Positions 34,230-44,552 of a stretch of DNA of 64,000 bases are shown here, piece after piece. The first letter of the stretch is position 1. Every line of letters begins with the position of its first letter. The DNA comes from Thereva unica. Its lineage: Eukaryota; Arthropoda; Insecta; Diptera; Therevidae. The translations under genes were made by a program, and so were the position numbers. Location: contig OX465281.1 of assembly GCA_949987705.1 (NCBI GenBank), positions 258,698,542 to 258,762,541 on the forward strand, written 5' to 3'. The notes below the pieces were generated by a model, which saw only the letters and a program-made list of their open reading frames with translations, was not told the DNA's origin and did no database searches.

Positions 34230-35270
34230 TTTTTTTATGTGATAGTCTAAGCTCAGGTGTCACCCTTTGTACTACTAGTACGTCATGTCGTTTAAGTCAT
34301 GGTGCAATGTCCAGTAGTAAGCTGAGCTCGAAAGATAGAGAGAAGGACATAATAGGTTAGGGGGGGGGGGTCAAGGGGGTGTTGCAGAAAGTGGCGATGA
34401 ACCTTGCGTTTGAACTCTTGGATGTTGTATGAGTTCGGGAATACTGTCTTTGGAAGGTTGTTCCACAGACGAGTTCTTCTTGTTATAAACGAATTTCTAG
34501 ATCGGAGTGCGCGAAGATAAAGGCTGTAAACTGTGGGGGTGAGCCGACGGGCAAGTCTTGTGTTGCGGGAGAAATGTTGCCGTGGAGGCATGAGGTTACT
34601 TATTTCAATGGAGCAAGAGCTGCTACATTCCTACGGTGGCTTAATGAGTCAATTGAAGAGCAAATGGCGCTGTCACCAATAAGTTTGAGGGCGCGGTTTT
34701 GCACCTTGTCCAGCCAAGCTAAGATGGTTCTTGGGGCCCCGGCCCAGATATACGAGTTGTATTCAAGAGAGGGAAGAATGTAGTACTTGTAAATTATAGC
34801 CCTGGCAGACGGCTGAAGGAGAAATTTGCACCTTTTGAGGAATCCTAGACACTAGGATGCTTGTTCAGCACTTTGGAATATGTGGTTATTCCAGCGCAGA
34901 TCTTCAGCTAATGTTACGCCCAGGATGTTTAGAGAGGGTTCTGCCGTTACGGTCTTGTTGTCCACTGAAATAGAAAGCGGTTCGGTGCAAGTTTTGTTGG
35001 AGATGAGACAGTACTTGGTTTTTAATGCATTAAATTCGGCACGGTTCTTGTGGCCCCAATCAAGAATTCGTTCTATGTCCCTGTTGATTGAATTGGGCGA
35101 TGATGTAGACAAGGTCTGGCACGCGCTTGTGTTACATTATCAAAACCATAGGAGTAACGTTGAGTACCGTCATCAGTACAGGCTGTGGAGTGAGTTGGAG
35201 GGGACTGAGAGCAGGTCATTTATAAAAACTAGGAAGAGAGCTGGTGATTTATAAAAACTAGGAAGAGCCC
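34230..35270 (-). mobile_element. LINE 3' half (CR1/Jockey group)
   Basis: In minus orientation the copy starts in the reverse transcriptase region near 35250 and includes NSINRDIERILDWGHKNRAE and NILGVTLAEDLRWNNHIF. It continues to TRLWNNLPKTVFPNSYNIQE near 34460 and ends in a tail with acaaagggtgacacc and tatcacataaaaaaa at 34230. The two main blocks are each open, but a frameshift separates them. It is 5'-truncated, as is usual for LINEs. A ten-base G run lies at about 34361. Confidence 0.8.
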
Positions 35271-35479
35271 TGGGGAATTAACACCAAAAATGCGGCTGTT
35301 CAACCTCAACGTTAAGGTTGTATGGTTGCGAAACAACCAGAGACATCCTAGTTAGAGCCCTATGTCCCATGAGGGATTAATGGAGCATAAGTAAGTAAGT
35401 ATGTGAGGGAGAGCCATTCCGAAGATTCTGGGACGACGGGCACTGTCGCGATATATGTAGAGTTTCAAAAAAAATAACG

Positions 35480-36981
35480 CTCGGTAAGCTTTGATGATGA
35501 TGGTGTCTGGAATCTTTCCAACCTTTCCTATGCCTAAATAAAATTGGCAGCTGGGCAGAGGCCAGGTTGCGGTCTGGCAGTCAATCCGGGAAAAACTAAG
35601 TTGATGCTGTTCTCAGGGAAAATGAAAATTACCACTTTCACACACACTCTATCACTTTATCCTCCAGAGTGAAATACTGGAGCCTAAACTCAACTGGAGG
35701 TCGAACATCGAGGAAAGGGTAAAGCTTGCATAGCCTTCTACGCCCGTACACAGCTGCGATACGTCCAATTATCACCTATGGTTCTCTAGTGTGGTGGTCA
35801 GCGCTGAGCAGGCCTACAACGTCATACACATGGGAAGCGTGCAGAGGACGGCAACAATAGGAGTAACATGGTCCATGAAATCATGCCCCACGAAAGCCCT
35901 TGATGTTCTCTTGCACCTATTCCCCCCGACCTTGACATCAAACATCTAGCCTCGTGTAGTGCCCTCAGACTCAGGGAATCCGGGGCCTGAACCTCTAAAA
36001 CCCTACGAACATAGCAATATCTTGTATCTGCTACCTGAGGGCATGGCCGCTACAACCACAGACTACCTTCCCCAGACGGCGTCGGTGTTGTCGTTTATCT
36101 AGAGACCACTAACAGTCCACTGAGCGATCCAGAGCTGATCTAGATAATCTTGGCAGAAAGCACAACGTGACTCTCGTTTGGGTTTGCGGCCATAGGCACC
36201 TAGATGGGAACGAGACAACCGCAGAGAGTCTTTCTCCGGGGCTCGGAGGCCGAGAAGGTCGGCAGTCCAATAGGCGGAGTCAAAAGCACTATTTTTGACT
36301 ACCAGTGGAGAGCATTGCAAACCTGCACTATCTCTAGGGCACCTTGGTCGACCTACAACAAAGAAAAAACAATCGGCCTCTTAAACAGACCCCGACGAGA
36401 CATTACGAGAGTCACGGCAATAATCATCATGGGACATTGGCCCATAGAAGACCACTCTGCCAAATTGGGCATCCTGTACGTCTGTTGCCATAGCTGAGGG
36501 GACACGAAAGAGAGGGAAACTCTTGTTCACTGCCTGTGTAAACGCCCGGCTTTCGCTAAAACCAGCCAGCTCACACTAAGCAGTTACGTTTTTAAGATTT
36601 AACATAGATCTTCAGACTGGAAATCAGATCACTGATAAGCTTCCTAAATCCCACAGGATGGTTTTAGGCATGCGTCACCAAGGCATGCGACCAAAAACCC
36701 ACTAAACAAAAGGTATACGAGTTACGGCAACAAAACGGCACGCCAAGCGCTAATTAGGACTCCGGTCGCGCTGGAGGCAGACCTTCACCTACCTAAATTC
36801 CGATGGAAAGAGCAACTAGTTCGTCTGGTCGGATAGGATCTGTGGGATGCCGGAGCGAGGAAGACCCAGTCCCCGTTGGAAATATGGTTAAGACTAGGAA
36901 GCCCAGAGCTTAGAAACTGGATGAACTGATGATAAGTGAAACTGGAGGGACGGCTCAGAATCGAAACCGGCGGAGAGAACA
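35480..36981 (+). mobile_element. LOA-like LINE, RT end and RNase H, degenerate
   Basis: The plus strand gives YTAAIRPIITYGSLVWWSAL at about 35745, blocks like [18 protein letters not shown] and CSALRLRESG, and at about 36170 LVWVCGHRHLDGNETTAES, the RNase H C-terminal block. Stops and shifts are frequent. It is interrupted at 36982 by the inverted-repeat element and may resume after 37655. Confidence 0.7.
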
Positions 36982-37655
36982 GGGGGGTTATCCTGGAATG
37001 CGATTCGAAAGTGAGAAGCAAACGGAAGCCAGTTGCGACGCGATTTAGATTTTTTATCGCTGAATGCGATCGCATCGTATTTTTTTTATGTGATAGACTA
37101 GAGGCTTAGGGAAAGCCCCTTTGTACTGTATAATCTATTTGGTTCGTATAGGATGTCGAACAGCAGCTCTAGCCGGAAGATAGATAGAGAGTAGAAAGAG
37201 AGAGATAAGTAGGAAGGAGCTGCCACAACCTACCCGCGATATTTTTGTTCCACCTACTTCCAACCATTTCGCGACTCTGGCATCGGGGCATTTGAGAAAA
37301 AACTCGCTGGAGTGTTATGCCTCCTGAAATGAGTTGAATCTCATCAGCCAACTGATGACATGCGCTTGGTGGAGCGGGGAAGGACTAGCGAAGGCTATGC
37401 CAGGAGAAATCAGGAATTTAAAGAAAGAAGGAAAGTTATGTGGGTGGGACCGTGGAAAAGGCGAAGGACCGTGGGGCTGGCCGGGATTCGGACTCGGGAC
37501 CTCTGAGATAGTAGTCAGGCGCCTTTCCCCTAGACTACCGAGGCCCCTACGGATGGAAATCCGAGGACAAATTTGATTCAACTTCGCTTTAGGGGATACC
37601 ATTTTCTTATTTCCGAATTTCATGGCTTTCGAATCGCATTCCAGGATAACCCCCC
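36982..37655. mobile_element. Inverted-repeat DNA element (GGGGGGTTATCC family) interrupted by a SINE
   Basis: The left end GGGGGGTTATCCTGGAATGC (36982 on) and the right end at 37626-37655 are a 30-bp perfect inverted repeat. Without the SINE inside (37080-37547) the element would be about 206 bp and non-coding. The left end is repeated at 21308. I find no confident target-site duplication, so the superfamily is open. Confidence 0.75.
37080..37547 (-). mobile_element. tRNA-derived SINE, copy 2
   Basis: Reverse-complement copy of the SINE at 3696-4176. The poly-A end appears as T at 37080-37087 with atgtgatagac, and the tRNA-like head ends at 37547. The B box is GGATTCG-degraded here (ggccgggattcggactcggg), so its promoter is probably weakened. 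Confidence 0.85.
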
Positions 37656-37712
37656 AGGCCAAGGCCGGATCCCGGTTGCAGAACAGTTAAAGAAGAAGAA
37701 ACTATCTGTATA

Positions 37713-37810
37713 CAGTCCCCGAAATAATTATAGATTCACATAAAAAATTTAACGCTTTGCTTTCGCTTTTGAGGTTTTCATGGGTGAACCTATAATTATT
37801 TCGGTGACTG
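37713..37810. mobile_element. Tc1/mariner-like MITE, 98 bp
   Basis: Flanked by TA on both sides. The ends CAGTCCCCGAAATAATTATA (left) and the complement of CAGTCACCGAAATAATTATA (right) form a 27-bp inverted repeat with two mismatches. TA target sites and CAGT ends are typical of Tc1/mariner elements. It is non-coding and almost undecayed. Confidence 0.85.
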
Positions 37811-38146
37811 TAGTAAGAATTAACCTTCTATAACTTTAATAACCTTTATTTTTTTTTTCAGAAATAAAACTAATTTATAAAAAAATTAACTTATATTTTC
37901 CTTACTAAAAGTTGTATAATATTCCCCCCATTTTTAACAATATTTCTTTCGTTTCTTCATAAATCAAACCTTAAAAGCTAAACATAAACCAGACTCCTTT
38001 AAGTTAACGTAAACCGCAACGACATTTCTCATTTATTCAATGTATGCACCAAAAACATGTAAGGAAGTATCGTTATTGTGGGGAAGGTTTCAATATTGCA
38101 AAACCAGGAAGTTACTACTATTTAGTATAGTATAATATGGCTTCAG

Positions 38147-39970
38147 CTACATTGAAGGGTCCTCTTCTTCTTCGTCCAAGAAACATTGATTTTTAAAGTC
38201 GTAATTATGTTTAGAAAGTAAGTGATGCTCAAACGAAATAAAATTGCCAAAATTGTCGTCGCAGAAGAAGCAGGCGAGTTCATTAGCGTCACTTTTAGAT
38301 GAAGGGCTTTCGGGGAGGGAATGGTAGAACCTTTGATGTTGATCCCTCATTTCTTCGTGGATAAATGATGAGTTGCAAAGGTCGCAGACGAAATATTCCA
38401 CTTCAGATTGTGTAACTTTGGATTTTTCATCGGGTTCTGGAGATGAAGAACGTTTCCTCTTTCTGTCTTCGTGCTTCGACTTCAAATGCAGCAAAAAATC
38501 TTTTTTAGTTTGAAACTGTTCACCGCATATATTACATGAACTAGCAAAGTGAACGGAAGACTCGTGTACCCTCAGCTCATACAAAGTAGCGAATTCTAAC
38601 GAGCAGTTTTCGCAGTAGAAACTCGATGATGATGTTGAGTTAGCTAAAATATCTCTATGGACACCTTTTCTATGTCGTTTGAGGTCAGAAGACGTTGAGA
38701 ATTTTTTTGGACAATGTTCACATCCGTACGGAGTTTCTGCAGTATGACATATTTCATGTTTCTGCAGTGTTATTAACTTGGAAAACCTTTGGGTGCAATA
38801 GGTACATTTAAAAACACACGTTGATCTGCACTTTCGACCATTTCGAGAAAAAACGTCATTTAATTCGACATCTCCACCGCCTTTGTCTTCTTTGCTTGCT
38901 TTTCCTGAATGATCCCGGTCGCGATGCTTCCATAACGTCGTCAACGTCAAAAACTGTTGTCCACAATCGTCACAATCAAATAGCTGACTACTCAACTCTC
39001 CTGTATGCGTCATCCTATGCCTGTGCAAGCCTCGGAAGTCAACAAATTTCCTCGGACACAAATCGCACTGAAGTAATTTTACAGATTCACAATCCATCTG
39101 TTGCTGATGCTTTTCATAATTTCCTTTGACGTAAAAGAACCTTGAGCATTTCTTGCACTCATAAGTCTTCCCTTTTGGTAATCTAAATCCTCGATCCTCG
39201 CTGCTTTTAAGACTGTTGACGTGAACTTTCTGAAGATGACAATCAAGCCTTTCTTGTTCTAAGAACTTTTTCCCACAAAATTCGCATTCACACACGGTAG
39301 TGTCATTGTGCAGTTCCATGTGTCGCTCAAGATAAGCTTCTGATAAAAACGTCCTGTAACAATAAATGCAATTGAAAGTAGAATCTTGTGGCGGCTTTTT
39401 GGTGGCACCTCTTCTCTTAGGCTTGGAAATGGATTTTTTCGGGGATGAAAGGTAAACACAAGCTCGCTCGCGGTGCATTCTTAAATTAGTTTCAAGTAAA
39501 AAATATTTCCCGCATAGGCACTCAAATGTAACTTCATCCTTCTCCAATTTATATCGGTGTACATCCCATTTATGCTGAAGTAGATGCCATTGAAATCGGA
39601 ATATTTTTGGACAATATTCACATTTAAAGCTCTCCTGTTGTGGATAGATATCTGAGAAAGATGACACCGGGGGCATTGCGTAGCTCCACTTTGACTTTTT
39701 CAAGAGCTCTTTGAAATGATTCTTCTGATGACTTGCCAAATTACACAAGTTAGAGCACGTCTTGTCGCAAAAATGACACAGCATGCGGCGATTCCTACAA
39801 CTTACTTTTGCGGGCGTTTCTAGACCTATGGACCGACAGAGGTGCTTCTGCCTATGTTGATACCAGAATTCCATACTGTGCAAAACTATGCCACAGTCGT
39901 CACAAGTATTAAAAGACTCTAACGAATTGCCGAGTAGTATTTCCTGTTCTGAGTTCGGCGTTTCTTTCAT
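38147..39970 (-). CDS. C2H2 zinc-finger protein, 607 residues
   Basis: An intact intronless frame with ATG at 39970 and stop at 38147. I count about 15 zinc fingers: residues 23-43, 65-85, 117-138, 151-171 (ends in Cys), 201-221, 229-250, 272-294 (ends in Cys), 302-322, 333-354, 389-409, 417-438, 453-474, 479-500, 529-550 and 567-588. Classical linkers (TGEKP type) are mostly absent and spacing is irregular, as in many insect zinc-finger proteins. Basic stretches at about 178-193 and 502-511 could act as nuclear localisation signals. The tail is acidic (DEEEEDPSM). It is presumably a nuclear DNA-binding regulator. No ZAD or BTB domain is visible, and I cannot name an orthologue. It is one of the few regions here free of transposon damage, suggesting selection. 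Confidence 0.92.
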   Translation of the reverse strand: MKETPNSEQEILLGNSLESFNTCDDCGIVLHSMEFWYQHRQKHLCRSIGLETPAKVSCRNRRMLCHFCDKTCSNLCNLASHQKNHFKELLKKSKWSYAMPPVSSFSDIYPQQESFKCEYCPKIFRFQWHLLQHKWDVHRYKLEKDEVTFECLCGKYFLLETNLRMHRERACVYLSSPKKSISKPKRRGATKKPPQDSTFNCIYCYRTFLSEAYLERHMELHNDTTVCECEFCGKKFLEQERLDCHLQKVHVNSLKSSEDRGFRLPKGKTYECKKCSRFFYVKGNYEKHQQQMDCESVKLLQCDLCPRKFVDFRGLHRHRMTHTGELSSQLFDCDDCGQQFLTLTTLWKHRDRDHSGKASKEDKGGGDVELNDVFSRNGRKCRSTCVFKCTYCTQRFSKLITLQKHEICHTAETPYGCEHCPKKFSTSSDLKRHRKGVHRDILANSTSSSSFYCENCSLEFATLYELRVHESSVHFASSCNICGEQFQTKKDFLLHLKSKHEDRKRKRSSSPEPDEKSKVTQSEVEYFVCDLCNSSFIHEEMRDQHQRFYHSLPESPSSKSDANELACFFCDDNFGNFISFEHHLLSKHNYDFKNQCFLDEEEEDPSM

Positions 39971-40581
39971 TTTCGTATTTTTATATTTTTCTTTAGGTTA
40001 TTTTGAAAGTATATACAGTTAATGAACTTTACTTATTTTTTGCTCCGGCATCCCTGTCGTCTATAAAGCAATACTTGGTCCTCAAGCAGTCTCCGATATG
40101 ATATACAACAACGATGGCTGTATCGAAATATCAGCTCTTGAAACTACACCGAATAATGTATTTTACAAAAAACATTAGAATTATGAGAAACAATTACAGA
40201 ATTTTCATTCTTTGGTAGGCAATAAAAGATCAACAAGACTTGACAAATGGAAAGCAGAGTTGCCAGATGGTCGCACAGTTGTCCCGCCGACAGATGGCGG
40301 TGGTAGAGCCCAAAAACGCCCAATTTCCTATTTGAATTTTTTTCGATTACAATGTAAAAACCCGTCAAGAAATCGATTATAATCATTTAAAAAATTTAAT
40401 TTGATCTTTTTTTAATCAGTCAATTTGTTTTATTCATGTACTTTTACATTATTCACATTTTACTTTGACATTGCACACATAATATTTGTCATTGCACGTC
40501 ATGTTTATAAAAATAAAAAATAATTTTATCAAATATATTAATATTTATACGAATTGAACATTTTGACTACAGTATTTGCAC
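39971..40581. other. Intergenic, likely upstream region of the zinc-finger gene
   Basis: AT-rich, with no recognisable repeat or frame. The zinc-finger promoter should lie here on the minus strand, but no core element is convincing. Confidence 0.35.
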
Positions 40582-40769
40582 TTATTCGTTCAATAGATCG
40601 CAAACTTCCTCTTCATCTTCAGCGAACAAAGTGTTCATGTCCAAGAGATCGTCTTCAAGTGTTGAATCCTTGTTCAGTGGATCAATTATTGTTGGCTTTA
40701 TTATTTTTTGAATATGAATTTTGTCTTTATCTTTAGCGCGCTTTCGAGTTGAATCAAAACAATAACAAA
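40582..40769 (-). CDS. Candidate last exon of a small - strand gene (acidic C-terminus)
   Basis: On the minus strand an acceptor-like tatctttctgag is followed by an open frame. It gives FDSTRKRAKDKDK, then IKPTIIDPLNKD, and ends LEDDLLDMNTLF, AEDEEEVCDLLNE and stop at 40582-40584. The composition (basic then acidic, no low-information bias) looks like real protein rather than random frame. An upstream segment with a good donor (GTAAGT, minus strand) ends at about 40857. Its matching frame reads LGKWAKWETEKDFE and joins in phase, but no start codon is clear. I do not recognise the protein. Confidence 0.4.
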
Positions 40770-40856
40770 CTCAGAAAGATACACAATAACAGACTTTCTA
40801 GAATTCCAACATTCTAGAAAACTGTTCGTACAAAGGTTATACATTTTTACTTACCT

Positions 40857-41080
40857 TCGAAGTCCTTTTCTGTTTCCCATTTTGCCCACTTTCCCAAAAC
40901 GTAAACACAAGCAAAACAAGCAGAGCGACGTTCGACAATGCGTGGAACTGAGACAGAGCGAACAGAACACAACACGATCCGACACGCGACACGATACAGT
41001 TGTGTATGTGAGAGTCAGTGGTGAGGGGCAAGAGTAGCAGACGTTCATTACAACGCCGATGATTGGCTCCGAAAAGCGCG
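40857..41080 (-). CDS. Candidate upstream exon of the same - strand gene
   Basis: Open in the frame that joins 40769 (ending KWETEKDFE), with the consensus donor GTAAGTAA on the minus strand. The segment is Cys/Arg/Ser-rich in all frames and the start is not evident, so it could also be a 5' UTR. Confidence 0.25.
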
Positions 41081-42329
41081 CCAAATTTTAAATAATGAAA
41101 ACTTTGTGAAAATTGTAACATTCACTCAAAAAATATCTTCGAACCCAAACCGCCCAACGTTTTGAACTAAATAGCCCAAAGGGCGATTTGTCGCGAATCG
41201 CATTTTTTTCCCGCGACTCGCATTTTTTTTTAGGAAATTATTGTCATTGCCAGAAAAATTGACCGCAGAGACACAGCAGGATGTTCGGCAATAGTCTTCT
41301 AAACCGGCCCACACACTCTGTTTTAACTGCGCAGGTGAACTGTGTAAAAAAAATTGTATGATAAACTGAACTGAGAGTGAGTGGATTCGTCAGTTCGTTG
41401 CATAAGCAAATGAATGGGGAAGGGAATGCCTTGGCGGCCATCTTGGTGATATTTATGTATGTATAAATGCACAAAATGTAATTTCTGGCCTTTAATTTTC
41501 ACGTAAAAAATATTTTATAAAATGTATAGCTTCATTTCTTAAAATAAAGTTAAAAATGTTTTTATAAAAATATTGTTTTCTCATTAACAAAACTTTGAAT
41601 GAAACTTGGCATTGTAATCGCTGACATATCATACAGGATCCGTGCGATTTCCAGAAAACGTAATTTTTATAAGTATTGCCTGAAAGTATGCATTCTTTTG
41701 ACTTACTAGTAGCGATTACAATGCTAAGTATCTTAAATTTGAATGATAATTCGTTGCGACGCATTTTATACATTTTTTCCTAATTTTGTTTTTTTTTGCC
41801 GTATTTTCTATTTCTAGGGGCTCATTTATGAGGGCAATAAAGCAATAAAACTCATCTGTAACCTTATCCCTTTGTCGGAGGCAGATGAAAAGCTTCGGAA
41901 ACATAAATTTTATTACTGTGCTCGTCGTAACCGACTGCAAACGCCTAGCTGCCTCAGGCACTATCGTGAGTGTGCCCTAATTTTGGACCGGGCTCAATGG
42001 ACTGGCAACTTTGGAGTGTCGCGAGCGTTCGTGTATAGGGCCCTTAAAAACGTTCGGTGAAGCCCTAGATCCCGGCACCTAGACTTGCCTCTGCCTTAGT
42101 TTGGTAGCGAAGCTATTATGGTTGTTGCAATGTCACCGCACAAAGGTCCCGTTTGCTGCCTTGGTCCCTCTGACTGTGATGTACAAATATCCAATTGTAG
42201 ATATTGCCTGTAGACCCCAACACGATCGACTTTGCGGTTGTCCTGTACATTAAAGTATCTAATTAGCTCGTTTCAATGGAGTTTGGAACATATAATACAG
42301 AGAAGCTCAAAGCTTTGCGCGACCGAACA

Positions 42330-43110
42330 AATAAAAAAAACAAAAATAAAACCAAACAAAAAAAAACAAAAAAAAAACAAAAAAACAAAAACAAACAAAA
42401 AAACAAAAACAAAAGCAAACAAAAAAGCAAAAAACAAACAAAAAAACAAAAACAAACAAAAAAATAAAAACAAAAAAAACAAACAAAAACAAAAAACCAA
42501 AAACAAACAAAAACAAACAAAAAAACAAAAACAAACAAAAAAACAAAAATAAACAAAAAAAAACAAAAAAACAAAAACAAAAACAAACAAAAAAACAAAA
42601 ACAAACAAAAAAACCAAAACAAAAACAAACAAACAAAAAAACGAAAACAAACAAAAAAATAAAAACAAACAAAAAAACAAATAAAAAAAACAAAAACAAA
42701 CAAAAAAACAAAAACAAACAAAAACAAAAACAAACAAAAAAACAAAAGCAAACAAAAAAACAAAAACACAAAATAACAAAAACAAACAAAAAAACAAAAA
42801 CAAACAAAAAAAACAAAAACAAACAAAAACAAAAACAAACAAAAAAAAACAAAAACAAACAAAAAAACAAAAACAAACAAAAAAAACAAAAACAAACAAA
42901 AAAACAAAAACAAACAAAAAACAAAAAAAAACAAAAAAACAAAAACAAAAAAAACAAAAACAAACAAAAAAACAAAAACAAACAAAAAAAACAAAAACAA
43001 ACAAAAAAAACAAAAACAAACAAAAAAAACCAAAACAAAAACAAAAAAAAACAAAAACAAATAAAAAAAACAAAAACAAACAAAAAAAAACAAAAACAAA
43101 AACAAACAAA
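42330..43110. repeat. A/C-only minisatellite
   Basis: About 780 bp composed almost wholly of A and C on the plus strand, built from imperfect units of roughly 18-20 bp (caaaaacaaacaaaaaaa type). Long open frames on the minus strand (Phe/Cys/Leu/Val only) are artefacts of this composition. A short block of the same unit recurs at 43451-43490. Confidence 0.95.
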
Positions 43111-43189
43111 AACTATTAATTTGAACGTGACAACGTCTGTTACTACGTTTTGTATTATTTTCTCAATTAATAAATTATATATTTCGAAG

Positions 43190-43515
43190 CAAATTTTTTT
43201 TGTGTGCGGGACATTTTCACACGCGCATCCTATCTTAAACCGATTTAATAGACGTTGTCACGTCAATAAGGTGAATGAATGTATTTTTCCCGTGTAGAGG
43301 ATAAATTAACGAAAATTTTGAGCCATTAACCACCCCCCTAACATGTATGGGGGCGGAGATATGATTTTTTTTGTGTGCGGGACATTGTCCGGGACATTTT
43401 CACACGCGCGTCCGTCCTATCTTAAACCGATTTAATAGACGTTGTCACGTCAAAAACAAAATCAAAAAAACAAAAACAAACAAAAAAACAAGTCATGGTA
43501 ACGATTTTTGTTCCG
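43190..43515 (-). mobile_element. Repeat related to the 59293-60380 element, next to the minisatellite
   Basis: Nucleotides 43268-43365 are a close reverse-complement match to 59840-59938 (the block with cgcccccatacatgt). Two partial direct copies of a ttttttttgtgtgcgggaca to gacgttgtcacgtc block lie at 43193-43266 and 43368-43452. At the right, acgatttttgttccgcacat resembles the right terminus of the 59293-60380 element. The minisatellite may be the expanded interior of such an element. Confidence 0.6.
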
Positions 43516-44042
43516 CACATCTTTTAAATAGACCCCAGGGATAAGACATATTCATGTCAAAAGCTTCTAAAATTTCATTTTCAACCAAAAAATAAGAAAT
43601 CCGCAGAAAAAACGAACTTTGTGTAAAATTATTCAACTGGATTTGTTCACTTTTGCATAAAAGCTCCTTATATGTAATTATCAAGGCACACAGTATTTTA
43701 GTTTTTGGAGCATTTTAAAAGAATTTATATAAACCCGATTTGACATACTCGTACATACTGTTTATTAAATCAAATATTAATTATGTTAATTGTTCTGTTT
43801 ATTGTATCAGACATTAATTTGGCGCAAATGTCTATAAAAAAGATGGTTTTTCGTTGTCGCAATAATTCCTCTTCTTGCCAAAGTTAAAAGATGACTCGTG
43901 ATAATTATTCTCCCTAATGTAATCCTCTTCTAACGCAAGCTAGCGCGCTTTAATTTAAACCCAATATTTCTTATTCTAGCTATGACGCCCCCTTGTCAAC
44001 CATGTTTTTTCTTCACCTTGCAATCACTCCATCCTTTCCTTA

Positions 44043-44217
44043 AGGCTGAAGCACAACCAATCCGTTCCGTCCGCTCCGCACGTTTTTCCTTTGTTCTTTT
44101 TGACATTCCGTCCGCTTGATTGTGGCTGCCGTTCCGTTCGTCTCATGGAAAGTTTATGGAAATGTCAAATTTCCAACTTTTAAAAACGGACGGAACGGAT
44201 TGGTTCTGCTTGAACCC
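44043..44217. mobile_element. MITE with TTA target duplication, 175 bp
   Basis: Inverted ends of about 32 bp share AACCAATCCGTTCCGTCCG, and TTA is present on both sides (44040-44042 and 44218-44220). A three-base TWA-type duplication is usual for PIF/Harbinger-like elements. It is non-coding. Confidence 0.7.
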
Positions 44218-44552
44218 TTATTGTACAAAAAGTGCCTGGATGACTGATGCCTTTAATATTTAACAATGCGAGTCATTCTTGTGTCCGACTGAAAATCGGT
44301 TTCTCAAGAAATGGTTTTTTTTGCCTTCCTGTTCGTAAGAATCGTAACATGAGCATAAAGCCGATGCTCCTTTGCAAAGTTTAAAAGTATATGGAACTAG
44401 TATGAGAACGGGAGCGGGGTAAGCTTTTTAAAGAGTGCCAAACATGTCTGTTGGAGCACTCCATTTCCCGCTGTGCTTCTTCAAGGGGCGCATGGACGAA
44501 CGAACTTGTCAAGTAACTCATATCTCCACTCGTAGCATTCAAACATGTTTAA

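Noticed and set aside
38821..39129. 102-codon plus-strand frame
   Set aside because: It is antisense to the zinc-finger coding region, whose fingers explain the sequence fully.
42263..43109. Long open frames of 258-280 codons on the minus strand
   Set aside because: They consist only of Phe, Cys, Leu and Val because the plus strand is a run of A and C. This is a repeat artefact, not a protein.
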